Shown here: positions 1 through 7,463 of the stretch, in pieces
Layout of the letters: each line of letters begins with the position of its first letter
Numbering within the stretch: the first letter of the stretch is position 1
NCBI GenBank assembly: GCA_023387755.1
Contig: JAEWHO010000098.1
Coordinates: forward strand, 1 to 11,635
Source: Actinomycetes bacterium
Lineage (GTDB): Bacteria; Actinomycetota; Actinomycetes; Actinomycetales; Actinomycetaceae
Direction of reading: 5' to 3'
DNA: 11,635 nt
Notes under the pieces: model-generated
Told to the model about the DNA's origin: nothing
Database searches by the model: none
The model's input: only the letters and a program-made list of their open reading frames with translations
Made by a program: the position numbers and the translations under genes

Positions 1-934
1 CGATGGTGGCGGCTCCGGCTTCGAGCAATTCCTGAGCCACCCGTTGCCCGAGCTGCCACGCGGGAGATCCGCGGCCCGTCATCGGGCGTGGTTGAAGCGG
101 GAAGACAGCATAGTGCTGTGCCCGTACGACGGCGTCACCATCGAGGGCAAAAACGGCTGCCTCCACATAGAGTTCACCGCCGCGCCATTCGGCTTCTGTG
201 CCTACCGGTGCCGCACAGCCGGCCTCCAGCGTGGCTAGTACCGCCCGTTCGGCTTCTACACAGGCGCGGGTGGCGGCGTCGTCGAGAATGGCTAAGGCCC
301 GCCCGAGTTCGCCGTCGGGCGTGGCGTCTTCGGTGCGGCACTCCACGGCCAGTGCTCCCTGCGCGGCGGCCGGCATGATCGGCAGCGGTACGATGCGGCG
401 GGTGGCGAGCAGGTCGGCCAGTTCGTCGCCTAAACGGGCGATCCCGGCGGCCGCGAGGACCACGGCGTCGAGGTCGGCGGCGTCGGCGCGGGCGATGCGG
501 GTGGGTACATTGCCGCGCACATCTGCCACCTGGCAGTCCGGGTAGAGGTTGCGCAGCTGGGCGGCGCGGCGGGGGGAGCCGGTGCCGATGCGCGGGCGGC
601 TTGGCAAATAGCGCAGGCCGGGTGCGAGTACGAGGACGTCGGCGGGGTTTTCCCGCGGCGGGACGGCTGCGATAGTCAGGCCGGGAACCTCCGCGACGGG
701 TAAGTCCTTCATGGAATGCACGGCGAGGTCACATTCGCCGTCCAGCAGTGCGGTGCGCAAAGCCGCCGCAAATACCCCCACCCCTCCCATGAGTGCGAGG
801 GGACGGCGGGAGCGGTCACCTGTGGTGGTGATTGGGGTGAGCTGCACGTCCACACCCTGCTGGCTGAGCTGGTCCGCAACCCACTGGGATTGGGTCATAG
901 CCAGGGCGGAGGCGCGGGTTCCGAGTCGAATCAT
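1..934 (-). CDS. hemC: Hydroxymethylbilane synthase (porphobilinogen deaminase), 3' end off the window
   Basis: This cytoplasmic enzyme joins four porphobilinogen molecules into hydroxymethylbilane. I translated it by hand on the minus strand from the ATG at 934-932; it stays open for 311 codons to the left edge, so it is partial only at its C-terminus. Family signatures appear in order: TTTGDR (37-41), HSMKDLP with catalytic Asp77, GTGSPRR (117-123), RGNVPTR (140-146), and AGCAAPVG with Cys240, which should carry the dipyrromethane cofactor. A GAAGG ribosome site lies about 7 nt upstream. The ATG overlaps the hemY stop codon as ATGA, so translational coupling in a hemE-hemY-hemC operon is likely. 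Almost the full usual family length is present, so little is missing unless it is fused to hemD, as in some actinobacteria. Confidence 0.95.
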   Translation of the reverse strand, partial: MIRLGTRASALAMTQSQWVADQLSQQGVDVQLTPITTTGDRSRRPLALMGGVGVFAAALRTALLDGECDLAVHSMKDLPVAEVPGLTIAAVPPRENPADVLVLAPGLRYLPSRPRIGTGSPRRAAQLRNLYPDCQVADVRGNVPTRIARADAADLDAVVLAAAGIARLGDELADLLATRRIVPLPIMPAAAQGALAVECRTEDATPDGELGRALAILDDAATRACVEAERAVLATLEAGCAAPVGTEAEWRGGELYVEAAVFALDGDAVVRAQHYAVFPLQPRPMTGRGSPAWQLGQRVAQELLEAGAATI

Positions 935-2487
935 GGCATTACCTTCTCTGCGGCAGCGCGGGCTACTTTGTCTGCGGCAGCGCGGGCGTGCGGAATAATG
1001 GCGGCGATCCCGGACCCGGCAAACCACGCGCCCGTAACCGCCAGACCGTCGATAGCGTCGAGGGTGTCACGCAACTTCGCCACATTCGCGCGGTGGGCCG
1101 GGGTGGGTGGGGCGAGGGTGCCGTCCCAGCGGATAAGCCGGTGCGAAATAACGCGCAGCCCGGCGTTCTCCCCGGCAGCGCTGCCCGAGTCGGCGTCCCC
1201 ATCTCGCCCGGCAGTCTCATCCAACCCGCACAGCTGCGCCACATCCGCTACGGCACTGGCCGGGGTTGGCTGCGGATACGCCTCTCCCTTACGCCCGTAG
1301 GACACCCTCAACAGGTGGTGGCTGGGCCCGTACCGACGCACCAGTTCGGCGTCCAGCCAGGGCCATTTCTTATTCATATGCGTCAGTGCCTTCGCGGCTA
1401 TCGGCGCCCCCGGTGCCGTGAGCATGCCCGACCCGCGGGGGGCGTCGTCGAGAACCGGCGCGTGTACCAGCAGCGTCATATGCGCAATCGGGCTACCCAC
1501 CGGCATATCCCATGCGGGCACTCCGGTCACGTGGGTGAGCAGCGGCAGTGCGGTGGGGCCAGAACACGCCACGACGACGCCGGACGCGCTCACCGTCCCG
1601 GCGGGGCCCGTAAAGGCGAGCTCGCCACCGTGGGGCTTACCCATCTCAGTGGTGTGAATCAGCCAGCCGTCCGCGCTCCGCTCCAGGGCGGTAGCGCCGG
1701 TGCGGTAGCGGATCTGCCCGCCGGCCGCCTCAATCCCGGCAGCTAGCGCTGCGGTGAGGCGGTGCATCCCGCCGACCACCTGTTTAATCGGACTTTGTGG
1801 ATGCGGCAGACCGCGCATCTGCGCGACCGCACGCAGCAGGGATCCGTGCCGCCGGGTGGCCGTCCGCAGGCCGGGCGCAACCGTATCGACCGCGAGTTCG
1901 CGCGGGGGAGCGGAATGGATCCCGCCGGCCACCGGCGTCACGAGCTTCTCCAACACCGCCACGCCCAAGCGGGCAGTGACGAAGCTGGCCAGATCGGTGC
2001 AGTCGGCCCCCACATCTGGCCCGAGGGTGAGGTCGGCAAGTGCCCGTTCGAGTTCAGCTGGCGTGAGGGCGGCGGCCATATCGGCGTCGGGCTCATCCCC
2101 GACTTGGCCGGGAATCCCGAGGATCCCATTGGGAATTTGGCGGGCGACGCCGTCGGCCCCCATAATCCAGGACCGCCCTTCCGGCGGGGCCACCGCTAAG
2201 CCGAGTTCACGGGTGAGGGCTTCCACGCCCCCGCCGCGCACGGCGAAGGATTCGGCCCCAATATCAGTAACGAGCGGGGTGGGCACGGGTGCGGGCTCGG
2301 TTGCGGCGGCGCCAGCGGCGGGCTCGGTTGCGGCGGCGCCAGCGGCGGGCGCGGGCAGGGGCGCACCGGCGATAAGCCCACCGGCATACCCGCGGGCCTC
2401 CAAGACGAGCGGCGCGTGGCCGGCTTGGGTGAGCTGCCAGGCGGCGACGAGTCCGCCAATCCCAGCACCGATGACGACGGGCCTCAT
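931..2487 (-). CDS. hemY: Coproporphyrinogen III oxidase (HemY/CgoX-type flavoprotein)
   Basis: A 518-residue FAD-dependent oxidase of the protoporphyrinogen-oxidase family. With HemQ encoded nearby, it most likely oxidises coproporphyrinogen III to coproporphyrin III, using O2. The N-terminal Rossmann motif GAGIGG (7-12) and Glu30 at the end of beta-2 bind FAD. The C-terminal part has the family's second FAD-contact region (AVTGAWFAGSGIAAII, near 480-497). Oddly, the FAD domain carries an Ala/Pro-rich insertion (about 41-71) containing two exact copies of PAAGAAATE. Such a loop is not expected in the family and probably lies on the surface. The start ATG overlaps the hemE stop (ATGA) and the stop overlaps the hemC start (ATGA), giving a tight operon. 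The gene is also called hemG or cgoX. Confidence 0.93.
   Translation of the reverse strand: MRPVVIGAGIGGLVAAWQLTQAGHAPLVLEARGYAGGLIAGAPLPAPAAGAAATEPAAGAAATEPAPVPTPLVTDIGAESFAVRGGGVEALTRELGLAVAPPEGRSWIMGADGVARQIPNGILGIPGQVGDEPDADMAAALTPAELERALADLTLGPDVGADCTDLASFVTARLGVAVLEKLVTPVAGGIHSAPPRELAVDTVAPGLRTATRRHGSLLRAVAQMRGLPHPQSPIKQVVGGMHRLTAALAAGIEAAGGQIRYRTGATALERSADGWLIHTTEMGKPHGGELAFTGPAGTVSASGVVVACSGPTALPLLTHVTGVPAWDMPVGSPIAHMTLLVHAPVLDDAPRGSGMLTAPGAPIAAKALTHMNKKWPWLDAELVRRYGPSHHLLRVSYGRKGEAYPQPTPASAVADVAQLCGLDETAGRDGDADSGSAAGENAGLRVISHRLIRWDGTLAPPTPAHRANVAKLRDTLDAIDGLAVTGAWFAGSGIAAIIPHARAAADKVARAAAEKVMP
2293..2346. repeat. Two-copy 27-bp tandem repeat inside hemY
   Basis: Two identical head-to-tail 27-bp units (2293-2319 and 2320-2346, each beginning GGGCTCGGTTGCGG on the plus strand) are followed by the start of a third copy. 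The period is a multiple of three, so the frame is kept and nine residues (PAAGAAATE) are duplicated in the HemY insertion. This is the kind of repeat that changes copy number by slippage. Confidence 0.9.
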
Positions 2488-3578
2488 GCCTGCACCTCAC
2501 TAGAGGCTGGGCGGTCCGGCACCGGCAGCTCGTGAACGTACGCCACCAGGTCCGTTAGCACGCCCGGATCGCAGGTGGGCGGCACACCGTGGCCGAGGTT
2601 CACAATATGCCCGGGTGCGTGCGCCCCCGCATCCACGACGGCGCGTGCGGCCGCCTGCAATACGTCTTCTCCCGCGAAAAGCAGGGCCGGATCGAGATTG
2701 CCCTGCAGCGCGTAGCGGCCCTGAAGCAATCTGTTGGCGTCATCGAGTGACAGCCGGTGATCCACCCCGATCACCGTGGCCCCTGCCTCCGCCATGGCCG
2801 GCAGCAGGTGGGTGGTGTTCACGCCAAAGTGGATGCGTGGCACCTCCGGAAACTCGGCGGCCACCGCCGCGAGGACCTGCGCGGAATACGGCATGACGCT
2901 GCGGCGATAGTCGGCTTCGCTAAGAGACCCCACCCAGGAATCAAAGAGTTGTATGACGCGGGCACCGGCGCGCAGCTGAGTGAGGATGAACTCCGCCGAC
3001 ATCCGCGCACACCAGGTCATGAGCTGATCCCACGCGTGCGGGTCGGCATGCATGAGGGCGCGGGCGGCCAGGTGATCCTTGGAGGGTCGGCCCTGGACCA
3101 GGTAGGCGGCCAGGGTGAACGGGGCACCCGCGAACGCGATCACCGGAGTGTCATAAGGCCGAGAGCTCAGTTCGCGCACCACCAGGGACACTGCCTGGGA
3201 GATCGCGTCGGCGTCGTCGAATGTATGGGCGGTGAGGGCAGCGATACTGGCGGCGTCATTGGCGGGGGAATCGAATACGGGCCCCACGCCCGGCTGGATT
3301 TCCACGCCGACGCCGGCAAGTTTAAGGGGGACGACGATATCGGAAAAGAATACGGCAGCGTCGACGTCGTGACGCCGCACCGGCTGGCAGGTGATCTCGG
3401 CGGCGAGGTCGGGGATGAGGCACGCTTCCAGCATGGTGGTGGTGCCGCGGGCCGCGTGATATTCCGGGAGGGAGCGGCCAGCTTGGCGCATCATCCACAT
3501 GGGGTTGCGGTGCGGGCGCGCACCGGTGGCGGCGGCAGTCAGGTTATCGACACGGGCATGTTGGCTGGGGGCGTTCAC
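2484..3578 (-). CDS. hemE: Uroporphyrinogen decarboxylase
   Basis: It decarboxylates the four acetate side chains of uroporphyrinogen III to give coproporphyrinogen III, the last intermediate shared by the classical and coproporphyrin-dependent routes. It is a cytoplasmic TIM-barrel enzyme needing no cofactor. From the GTG at 3578 it has 364 residues, normal for the family. The N-terminal signature PMWMMRQAGRSLPEY supplies Arg31 and Arg35, and FFSDI supplies Asp80, matching human Arg37, Arg41 and Asp86 with conserved spacing. NLGHGVPP lies near the C-terminus. The frame is open upstream to 3791, but that extension has no family similarity. An in-frame ATG at 3596 is the alternative start. Neither start has a strong ribosome site; a CACAAT hexamer 6 nt before the GTG would allow a leaderless mRNA. 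First gene of the minus-strand operon. Confidence 0.94.
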   Translation of the reverse strand: MNAPSQHARVDNLTAAATGARPHRNPMWMMRQAGRSLPEYHAARGTTTMLEACLIPDLAAEITCQPVRRHDVDAAVFFSDIVVPLKLAGVGVEIQPGVGPVFDSPANDAASIAALTAHTFDDADAISQAVSLVVRELSSRPYDTPVIAFAGAPFTLAAYLVQGRPSKDHLAARALMHADPHAWDQLMTWCARMSAEFILTQLRAGARVIQLFDSWVGSLSEADYRRSVMPYSAQVLAAVAAEFPEVPRIHFGVNTTHLLPAMAEAGATVIGVDHRLSLDDANRLLQGRYALQGNLDPALLFAGEDVLQAAARAVVDAGAHAPGHIVNLGHGVPPTCDPGVLTDLVAYVHELPVPDRPASSEVQA

Positions 3579-3890
3579 CCGTCTATTGTGCCTCATTTTC
3601 CGCGCGGAGCCAGCCTCTGTGGGGTGTGGCAACCCAACCATGGCTGGCGGCAGCCTGCGCCGGGGTGTCAAGAAAAAGGTGCGGAAAATACAGTTTAGGG
3701 CGTGAATTGGCACACGATTGTCAAGAAATTGGCGAGGGTTGAAACACGGCTTTATTGACCCGGTGTGGGTAAAAAGGGCAAATTTAACCACTCAGGCGCG
3801 ACTCTGCCGGGAGCGCCAGCGGATGCCGGAAGTTTTATTGACAGAGCGTTTACTACGCCGGCAGTGATTGCCACCCCCATCTTGGTATGT
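3579..3890. promoter_or_regulatory. Divergent hemE/hemA promoter region
   Basis: About 310 bp between the two divergent haem operons, clearly richer in A/T than the flanking genes, with no convincing gene. Minus-strand candidates are the TANNNT-type -10 hexamer TAAACT (3692-3697) with a TTGACA-type box (3719-3724) at a rather long 21-nt spacing, and CACAAT (3585-3590), 6 nt before the hemE GTG. Plus-strand candidates are a consensus -35 TTGACA at 3838-3843, without a good -10 at normal distance, and TTGACC at 3755-3760. A direct repeat AATTGGC occurs at 3705-3711 and 3727-3733, 22 bp apart (about two helical turns), and could be a regulator site. The region is the natural place for haem- or iron-responsive control, but no known operator is recognised. 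Confidence 0.5.
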
Positions 3891-5327
3891 ATGTGGTTGA
3901 ATGACGGAATTGTGGGACTGCATTTGTATTCTGTGCATCACCGCATGCACGGCTTAGCTGCAGTCGAGCGCGTCACCCCCGCTACTGCAGGCCTCGCTCG
4001 GCGGTGTGTAGACTCCGCCCTACCTATCCGCGGGGCGCTTCTCTTATCCACCTGCAACCGCGTCGAATTACTCCTCGATGTGGCGGGCAGTGAAGCCGGC
4101 GCGGTGGAATTAGCGGCACTTAACGAGTTCGTCGAAGCTCAACTTACCGTTCACGAACGCAGCCAGGCGCCTACCTGTGAGCGGAACTTCAGTGAGCAAG
4201 CCGCCTGTGAGCGGGCCCCCGTCAATGCGCGCGCCTACCACCTGGTGGAAGCGGTCGACCATATCTTCGAAGTCGCTGCCGGCCTGGATTCAATGGTGGT
4301 GGGAGAGCGGGAGATCTCCGGGCAATTACGCCGCGCACTGACCGTCGCTGGCAATGAAGGGACCGCCTCCACCCTCATCCACCGGGTAGTGCAGGCTGCC
4401 CTCGGCACCTCCCGGAAGGTCGCCCACCTGACCGGTTTAGCTTCGGCTGGACGGTCGGTTGTGTCAGTGGGCTTGGACGTCGTCGGGAAAGAACTCCCCG
4501 ATCTACGGCACTGCCAGGTACTCCTCATCGGCACTGGCTCTTACGCGGGCGCCACCGTTGCCGCCCTGCATGAGCGTGGCTGTATGAACGTGAGCGTCTA
4601 CTCCAGCTCGGGGCGAGCCGAATATTTCGCCCGCGGGCACGACCTCACCGCCGTCCCCGCTGACGGCTTGATTAAGGCGCTCAGCCGCGCCGATCTCGTG
4701 GTCTCCTGCCGCGGCATCGGCTCCCCGGTTTTACGGGCCGACGACGTCGCAGCGGCGCTAACGCGCCGCGCCCGCGGGTCCGCGCCGGGGGCGCACACCC
4801 GCGCGCTAACCGTTCTAGACCTGGCGCTCGTGCGCGACGTCGAACACGCCGTGCGGGACCTGCCCGGTGTACGCCTGTACGACTTGGAGGCAGTACGCCG
4901 GGCGGTGCCCGACGTCGGCGTCGATCAGGTAGCCCGCGCGATGGATTTGGTGCGTCAGGGAACCGCGGAATTAGCCCGCGACCTGGACCAGCGGCGGCTC
5001 GACCCGGCCATTATTGCGGTACGCACCCTGGTATCGGATGCGGTTGATGAGGAGATAACCCGCCTGCCGGCCGGCGATTCCTTCACCCGCACTGAAGTGG
5101 TAATGGCACTGCGCCGTCTGGCCGCCCGCATGGCACATATCCCCACTGCGCGCGCCCATGCTGCCGCCGGAGCAGGCCGCGCCGAAGAATATGTGGACGC
5201 CCTTCACCAGGTGCTCGGGATTCGCACCGAATTAGGGGAACGCCCGCTGCAGCCGGTCTTAGACGGCTCTGGCCGGTGCCCATTCACGGGCCTGGAACTC
5301 GGAGATTTAGGTGAGGAAGCAAGCTAA
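3891..5327 (+). CDS. hemA: Glutamyl-tRNA reductase
   Basis: It reduces glutamyl-tRNA(Glu) with NADPH to glutamate-1-semialdehyde, the first committed step of C5-pathway tetrapyrrole synthesis. From the ATG at 3891 it has 478 residues. Visible parts: an N-terminal catalytic domain with STCNRVE (nucleophile Cys55), GLDSMVVGEREISGQ (131-145), an NADPH-binding Rossmann region around LLIGTGSYAG (211-220), and a helical C-terminal dimerisation domain. The start is uncertain: the frame is open back to 3765, and GTG at 3912 or TTG at 3897 are alternatives. The N-terminal strand (VGLHLYSVHHR) must be kept. Oddities are an insertion containing CER twice (96-98 and 106-108) and a C-terminal tail with RCPF (462-465) resembling a haem regulatory motif. 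First gene of the hemA-hemH-hemQ unit. Confidence 0.94.
   Translation: MWLNDGIVGLHLYSVHHRMHGLAAVERVTPATAGLARRCVDSALPIRGALLLSTCNRVELLLDVAGSEAGAVELAALNEFVEAQLTVHERSQAPTCERNFSEQAACERAPVNARAYHLVEAVDHIFEVAAGLDSMVVGEREISGQLRRALTVAGNEGTASTLIHRVVQAALGTSRKVAHLTGLASAGRSVVSVGLDVVGKELPDLRHCQVLLIGTGSYAGATVAALHERGCMNVSVYSSSGRAEYFARGHDLTAVPADGLIKALSRADLVVSCRGIGSPVLRADDVAAALTRRARGSAPGAHTRALTVLDLALVRDVEHAVRDLPGVRLYDLEAVRRAVPDVGVDQVARAMDLVRQGTAELARDLDQRRLDPAIIAVRTLVSDAVDEEITRLPAGDSFTRTEVVMALRRLAARMAHIPTARAHAAAGAGRAEEYVDALHQVLGIRTELGERPLQPVLDGSGRCPFTGLELGDLGEEAS
5313..5318 (+). promoter_or_regulatory. Ribosome binding site of hemH inside the end of hemA
   Basis: GAGGAA lies 9 nt before the hemH ATG, within the last codons of hemA. 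The hemA TAA (5325-5327) directly abuts the hemH ATG (5328), so the two genes are probably translationally coupled. Confidence 0.7.
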
Positions 5328-6623
5328 ATGACACCACCCCCGCTCACATACAGCACCACCGGTGCCTCCCCGAGTGAGGCCGCCCCCGGCGTTGGCCCGA
5401 CAACCGACCCCTTCGCCCCCTTCGACGCGATTATGCTGGTCACCTACGGCGGCCCCTACCAGATGGACGACGTTCTGCCCTTCATGCGCAATGCCACCGC
5501 CGGGCGGGGAGTGCCCGATGAGCGGCTCCTAGAGGTCGCCGGGCACTACCGCCGCTTCAACGGCGTCAGCCCGATTAACGCCCGCAATGAAGAATTACGC
5601 GCGGCCCTGGAGACTGCCGTGCGCGAGCGGGGCAGCCGCATACCCGTCGTCGTCGGGAATCGAAACTGGCATCCGTTTATGGCTGACACGTTGCGGGAAT
5701 TACTCGACGACGGCGCCAGCCGGGTGCTGGTGCTGCTGGCCTCGGCGTACGCCTCCTACTCCGGTTGCCGGCAATACCGCGAAGATTTAGCGCGGGCCAA
5801 GGCGGAGCTGAGCGAATCGGTGGAGGTGGGCGCGCTCGCGGAGCGGGTACATATCGCCAAGAATCGGCCCTACTATACGACGCCCGGATTCCTCGACGCC
5901 GTCACGGACGCGACCGCGGCGGCGTGGGAAAAGATGGCCGACCCGCAGCGCTCGCGGATCGCGTTCGTCACTCACTCGATCCCGGTGTCGATGGACCGCA
6001 ACGCCGGGCCGCCCACCTATGTGGCTCAACACGAACAGGTGTGCCAGGTGGTTGCTGAGCGGCTGCGCGAGCGTTATGGGCACCCGGTGCCCTGGGATCT
6101 GGTGTACTGCTCGCGGTCGGGCCCGGAGCATGTGCCCTGGCTGGAGCCGGATATTAATGACCACTTGGAGGCGCTCGCCGAGCAAGGGGTGGCCGGGGTG
6201 GCCGCCGTGCCGATGGGGTTCACCTCCGACCATATGGAAGTAGTATTCGACCTCGACGTAGAGGCTGCCGAGACTGCCGCAGGCCTCGGTTTGGACTATG
6301 TGCGCGGGGCGACCGTCGGCACCGATCCGCGGTTTGTGGCGTCCCTCGTGCACGTGTTGGAGGAGACTGCCGCGGCTGAACGCGGGGAGAGCCTGCCCGC
6401 TGAGGCGGGAGACTTGGGGCCGTGGCCGGCCTGGTGCCGGCCGGGGTGTTGCGCCGTCGTCGCCCGGCATCCTCACGGCAAAGGTGGGGCGCACGCTGGC
6501 AGCCCCCACGGCAAAGGCGCTCCCCACGGCGAAGGCGGTGCCCACGGTGGCGGGAGCCCGCACGCACACGGCAGGCCTCACCCACATGTTGAATCCCGGC
6601 CCACTCTGTGCGGCGCCGACTGA
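5328..6623 (+). CDS. hemH: Coproporphyrin III ferrochelatase with [2Fe-2S] cysteines and a His-rich tail
   Basis: It inserts Fe(II) into coproporphyrin III to give coprohaem (CpfC role, inferred from HemQ next door). It has 431 residues. Tyr40 in TYG matches the axial-ligand tyrosine of Gram-positive CpfC enzymes. His216 (FVTHSIP) and Glu304 (SDHMEVVFD) match the conserved metal-insertion pair. One internal Cys147 (SGCRQY) and Cys370, Cys374 and Cys375 (CRPGCC) fit the four-cysteine [2Fe-2S] ligand set known in actinobacterial ferrochelatases. Unusually, the protein continues for about 50 residues beyond the cluster as a Gly/Pro/His-rich tail (381-431) with ten histidines and a cysteine three residues from the end. 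The N-terminus also carries a roughly 30-residue Pro/Thr-rich extension. The start abuts hemA; hemQ follows after 11 nt. Confidence 0.94.
   Translation: MTPPPLTYSTTGASPSEAAPGVGPTTDPFAPFDAIMLVTYGGPYQMDDVLPFMRNATAGRGVPDERLLEVAGHYRRFNGVSPINARNEELRAALETAVRERGSRIPVVVGNRNWHPFMADTLRELLDDGASRVLVLLASAYASYSGCRQYREDLARAKAELSESVEVGALAERVHIAKNRPYYTTPGFLDAVTDATAAAWEKMADPQRSRIAFVTHSIPVSMDRNAGPPTYVAQHEQVCQVVAERLRERYGHPVPWDLVYCSRSGPEHVPWLEPDINDHLEALAEQGVAGVAAVPMGFTSDHMEVVFDLDVEAAETAAGLGLDYVRGATVGTDPRFVASLVHVLEETAAAERGESLPAEAGDLGPWPAWCRPGCCAVVARHPHGKGGAHAGSPHGKGAPHGEGGAHGGGSPHAHGRPHPHVESRPTLCGAD
6468..6590 (+). repeat. Degenerate repeats encoding the His-rich tail of HemH
   Basis: Imperfect, tandem-like units built on CCCCACGGC, with GGCAAAGGC or GGCGAAGGC spacers, encode repeating P-H-G-K/E-G and G-A-H-G/A patterns. 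The units look like decayed local duplications, and tail length may vary between strains. Confidence 0.7.
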
Positions 6624-6628
6624 AAGGA
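6623..6628 (+). promoter_or_regulatory. Ribosome binding site deciding the hemQ start
   Basis: AAAGGA overlaps the last base of the hemH stop and lies 6 nt before the ATG at 6635. It favours this ATG over the open-frame start at 6608, which overlaps hemH. Confidence 0.75.
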
Positions 6629-6634
6629 ACTGTT

Positions 6635-7423
6635 ATGACTGCTGAACCGACTAAGAACCCGCACCACGGGGTCCTACCCGATCCCAGCACTAAGCGCCCG
6701 GCCGCCTCGGTGCGCGACCACCGTGACGGCCCCCGCGCGGACCGCAATGCCGTCAACGAGATGGAGCATTTCTCGCTGCACGCGGTTTTCGCGCTCGCCC
6801 AGCCGCTGCCCGCCGACGACGCCGCCCGCGCCGCCCTGGTGGAACGGTTGCAGCAGGCGACCTCCGGCGTGACGGTGCGCGGGTGGTATGACGTCGCCGG
6901 ATACCGCGCCGACGCCGATCTGATGGTCTGGATCCACGGTGAGGATGTAGACGCGCTGCAGGCGGCCTATCGCCAGGTGCGCGCGGAGCTATATGAATGG
7001 TGCGAGCCGGTGTGGTCGGTGGTTTCCACGCATCGCCCGAGCGAGTTCAATCGGGGCCATATCCCCGCAATTCTCGATAATTTCGGGCCGCGCGACTATA
7101 TCTGCGTGTACCCGTTCGTGCGCTCCTACGAGTGGTACACGATGCCGGCGGAACGGCGCGCCAAGATGCTCGCCGAACACGGGATTTCGGGGCGGCAGTT
7201 CCCCGATGTGCTGGCCTCCACGCTGTCGGCGTTTGCGCTGGGTGACTACGAGTGGATTCTGTCCTTTGAAGCAGATCAGCTTAATAAGTTGGTGGACGTG
7301 ATGCGCCACCAGCGGGGCGTCGAGGCGCGCCATCATGTGCGCGAGGAGATCCCGTTCTTTACTGGGCCGCTGTGTGAGCTAGCGGATTTGGTGGATCGGC
7401 AGCCGCGCGCCAGCTCTCGCTAA
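6635..7423 (+). CDS. hemQ: Coprohaem decarboxylase (HemQ/ChdC)
   Basis: This chlorite-dismutase-fold haem enzyme uses hydrogen peroxide to decarboxylate the two propionates of coprohaem III, giving haem b, the last step of the Gram-positive pathway. It has 262 residues. YPFVRSYEWY contains the radical-forming Tyr159; His142 (RGHIPA) lies 17 residues before it, exactly like His118/Tyr135 of the Corynebacterium diphtheriae enzyme, so this is the actinobacterial type with a distal histidine. His182 (MLAEHG) matches the proximal haem ligand. The first 40 residues are polar and probably disordered. Last gene of the hemA-hemH-hemQ unit, followed by a strong hairpin. Confidence 0.95.
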   Translation: MTAEPTKNPHHGVLPDPSTKRPAASVRDHRDGPRADRNAVNEMEHFSLHAVFALAQPLPADDAARAALVERLQQATSGVTVRGWYDVAGYRADADLMVWIHGEDVDALQAAYRQVRAELYEWCEPVWSVVSTHRPSEFNRGHIPAILDNFGPRDYICVYPFVRSYEWYTMPAERRAKMLAEHGISGRQFPDVLASTLSAFALGDYEWILSFEADQLNKLVDVMRHQRGVEARHHVREEIPFFTGPLCELADLVDRQPRASSR

Positions 7424-7461
7424 CCCGCAACCGGCGGGCGCTGCGCGCCAGCTCTCGCTAA
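7405..7461. repeat. 19-bp direct repeat spanning the hemQ stop
   Basis: GCGCGCCAGCTCTCGCTAA occurs exactly at 7405-7423 (the last hemQ codons and stop) and again at 7443-7461, 38 bp later. The bases after each copy are also partly alike. This looks like a small tandem duplication of the end of hemQ. Confidence 0.85.
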
Positions 7462-7463
7462 TC

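Noticed and set aside
2757..3698. A 313-codon plus-strand open frame opposite hemE
   Set aside because: It is an antisense shadow of hemE: low-complexity, no recognised motif, and hemE has all its catalytic residues.
3579..3791. Upstream extension of hemE to 3791, overlapping an upstream extension of hemA from 3765
   Set aside because: The added residues have no similarity to either family, the region is A/T-rich like a promoter, and both proteins already have normal length from the inner starts.
6608..6634. Earlier hemQ start overlapping the hemH end
   Set aside because: The ATG at 6635 has AAAGGA at good spacing and the extra nine residues (MRRRLKGTV) are not typical.
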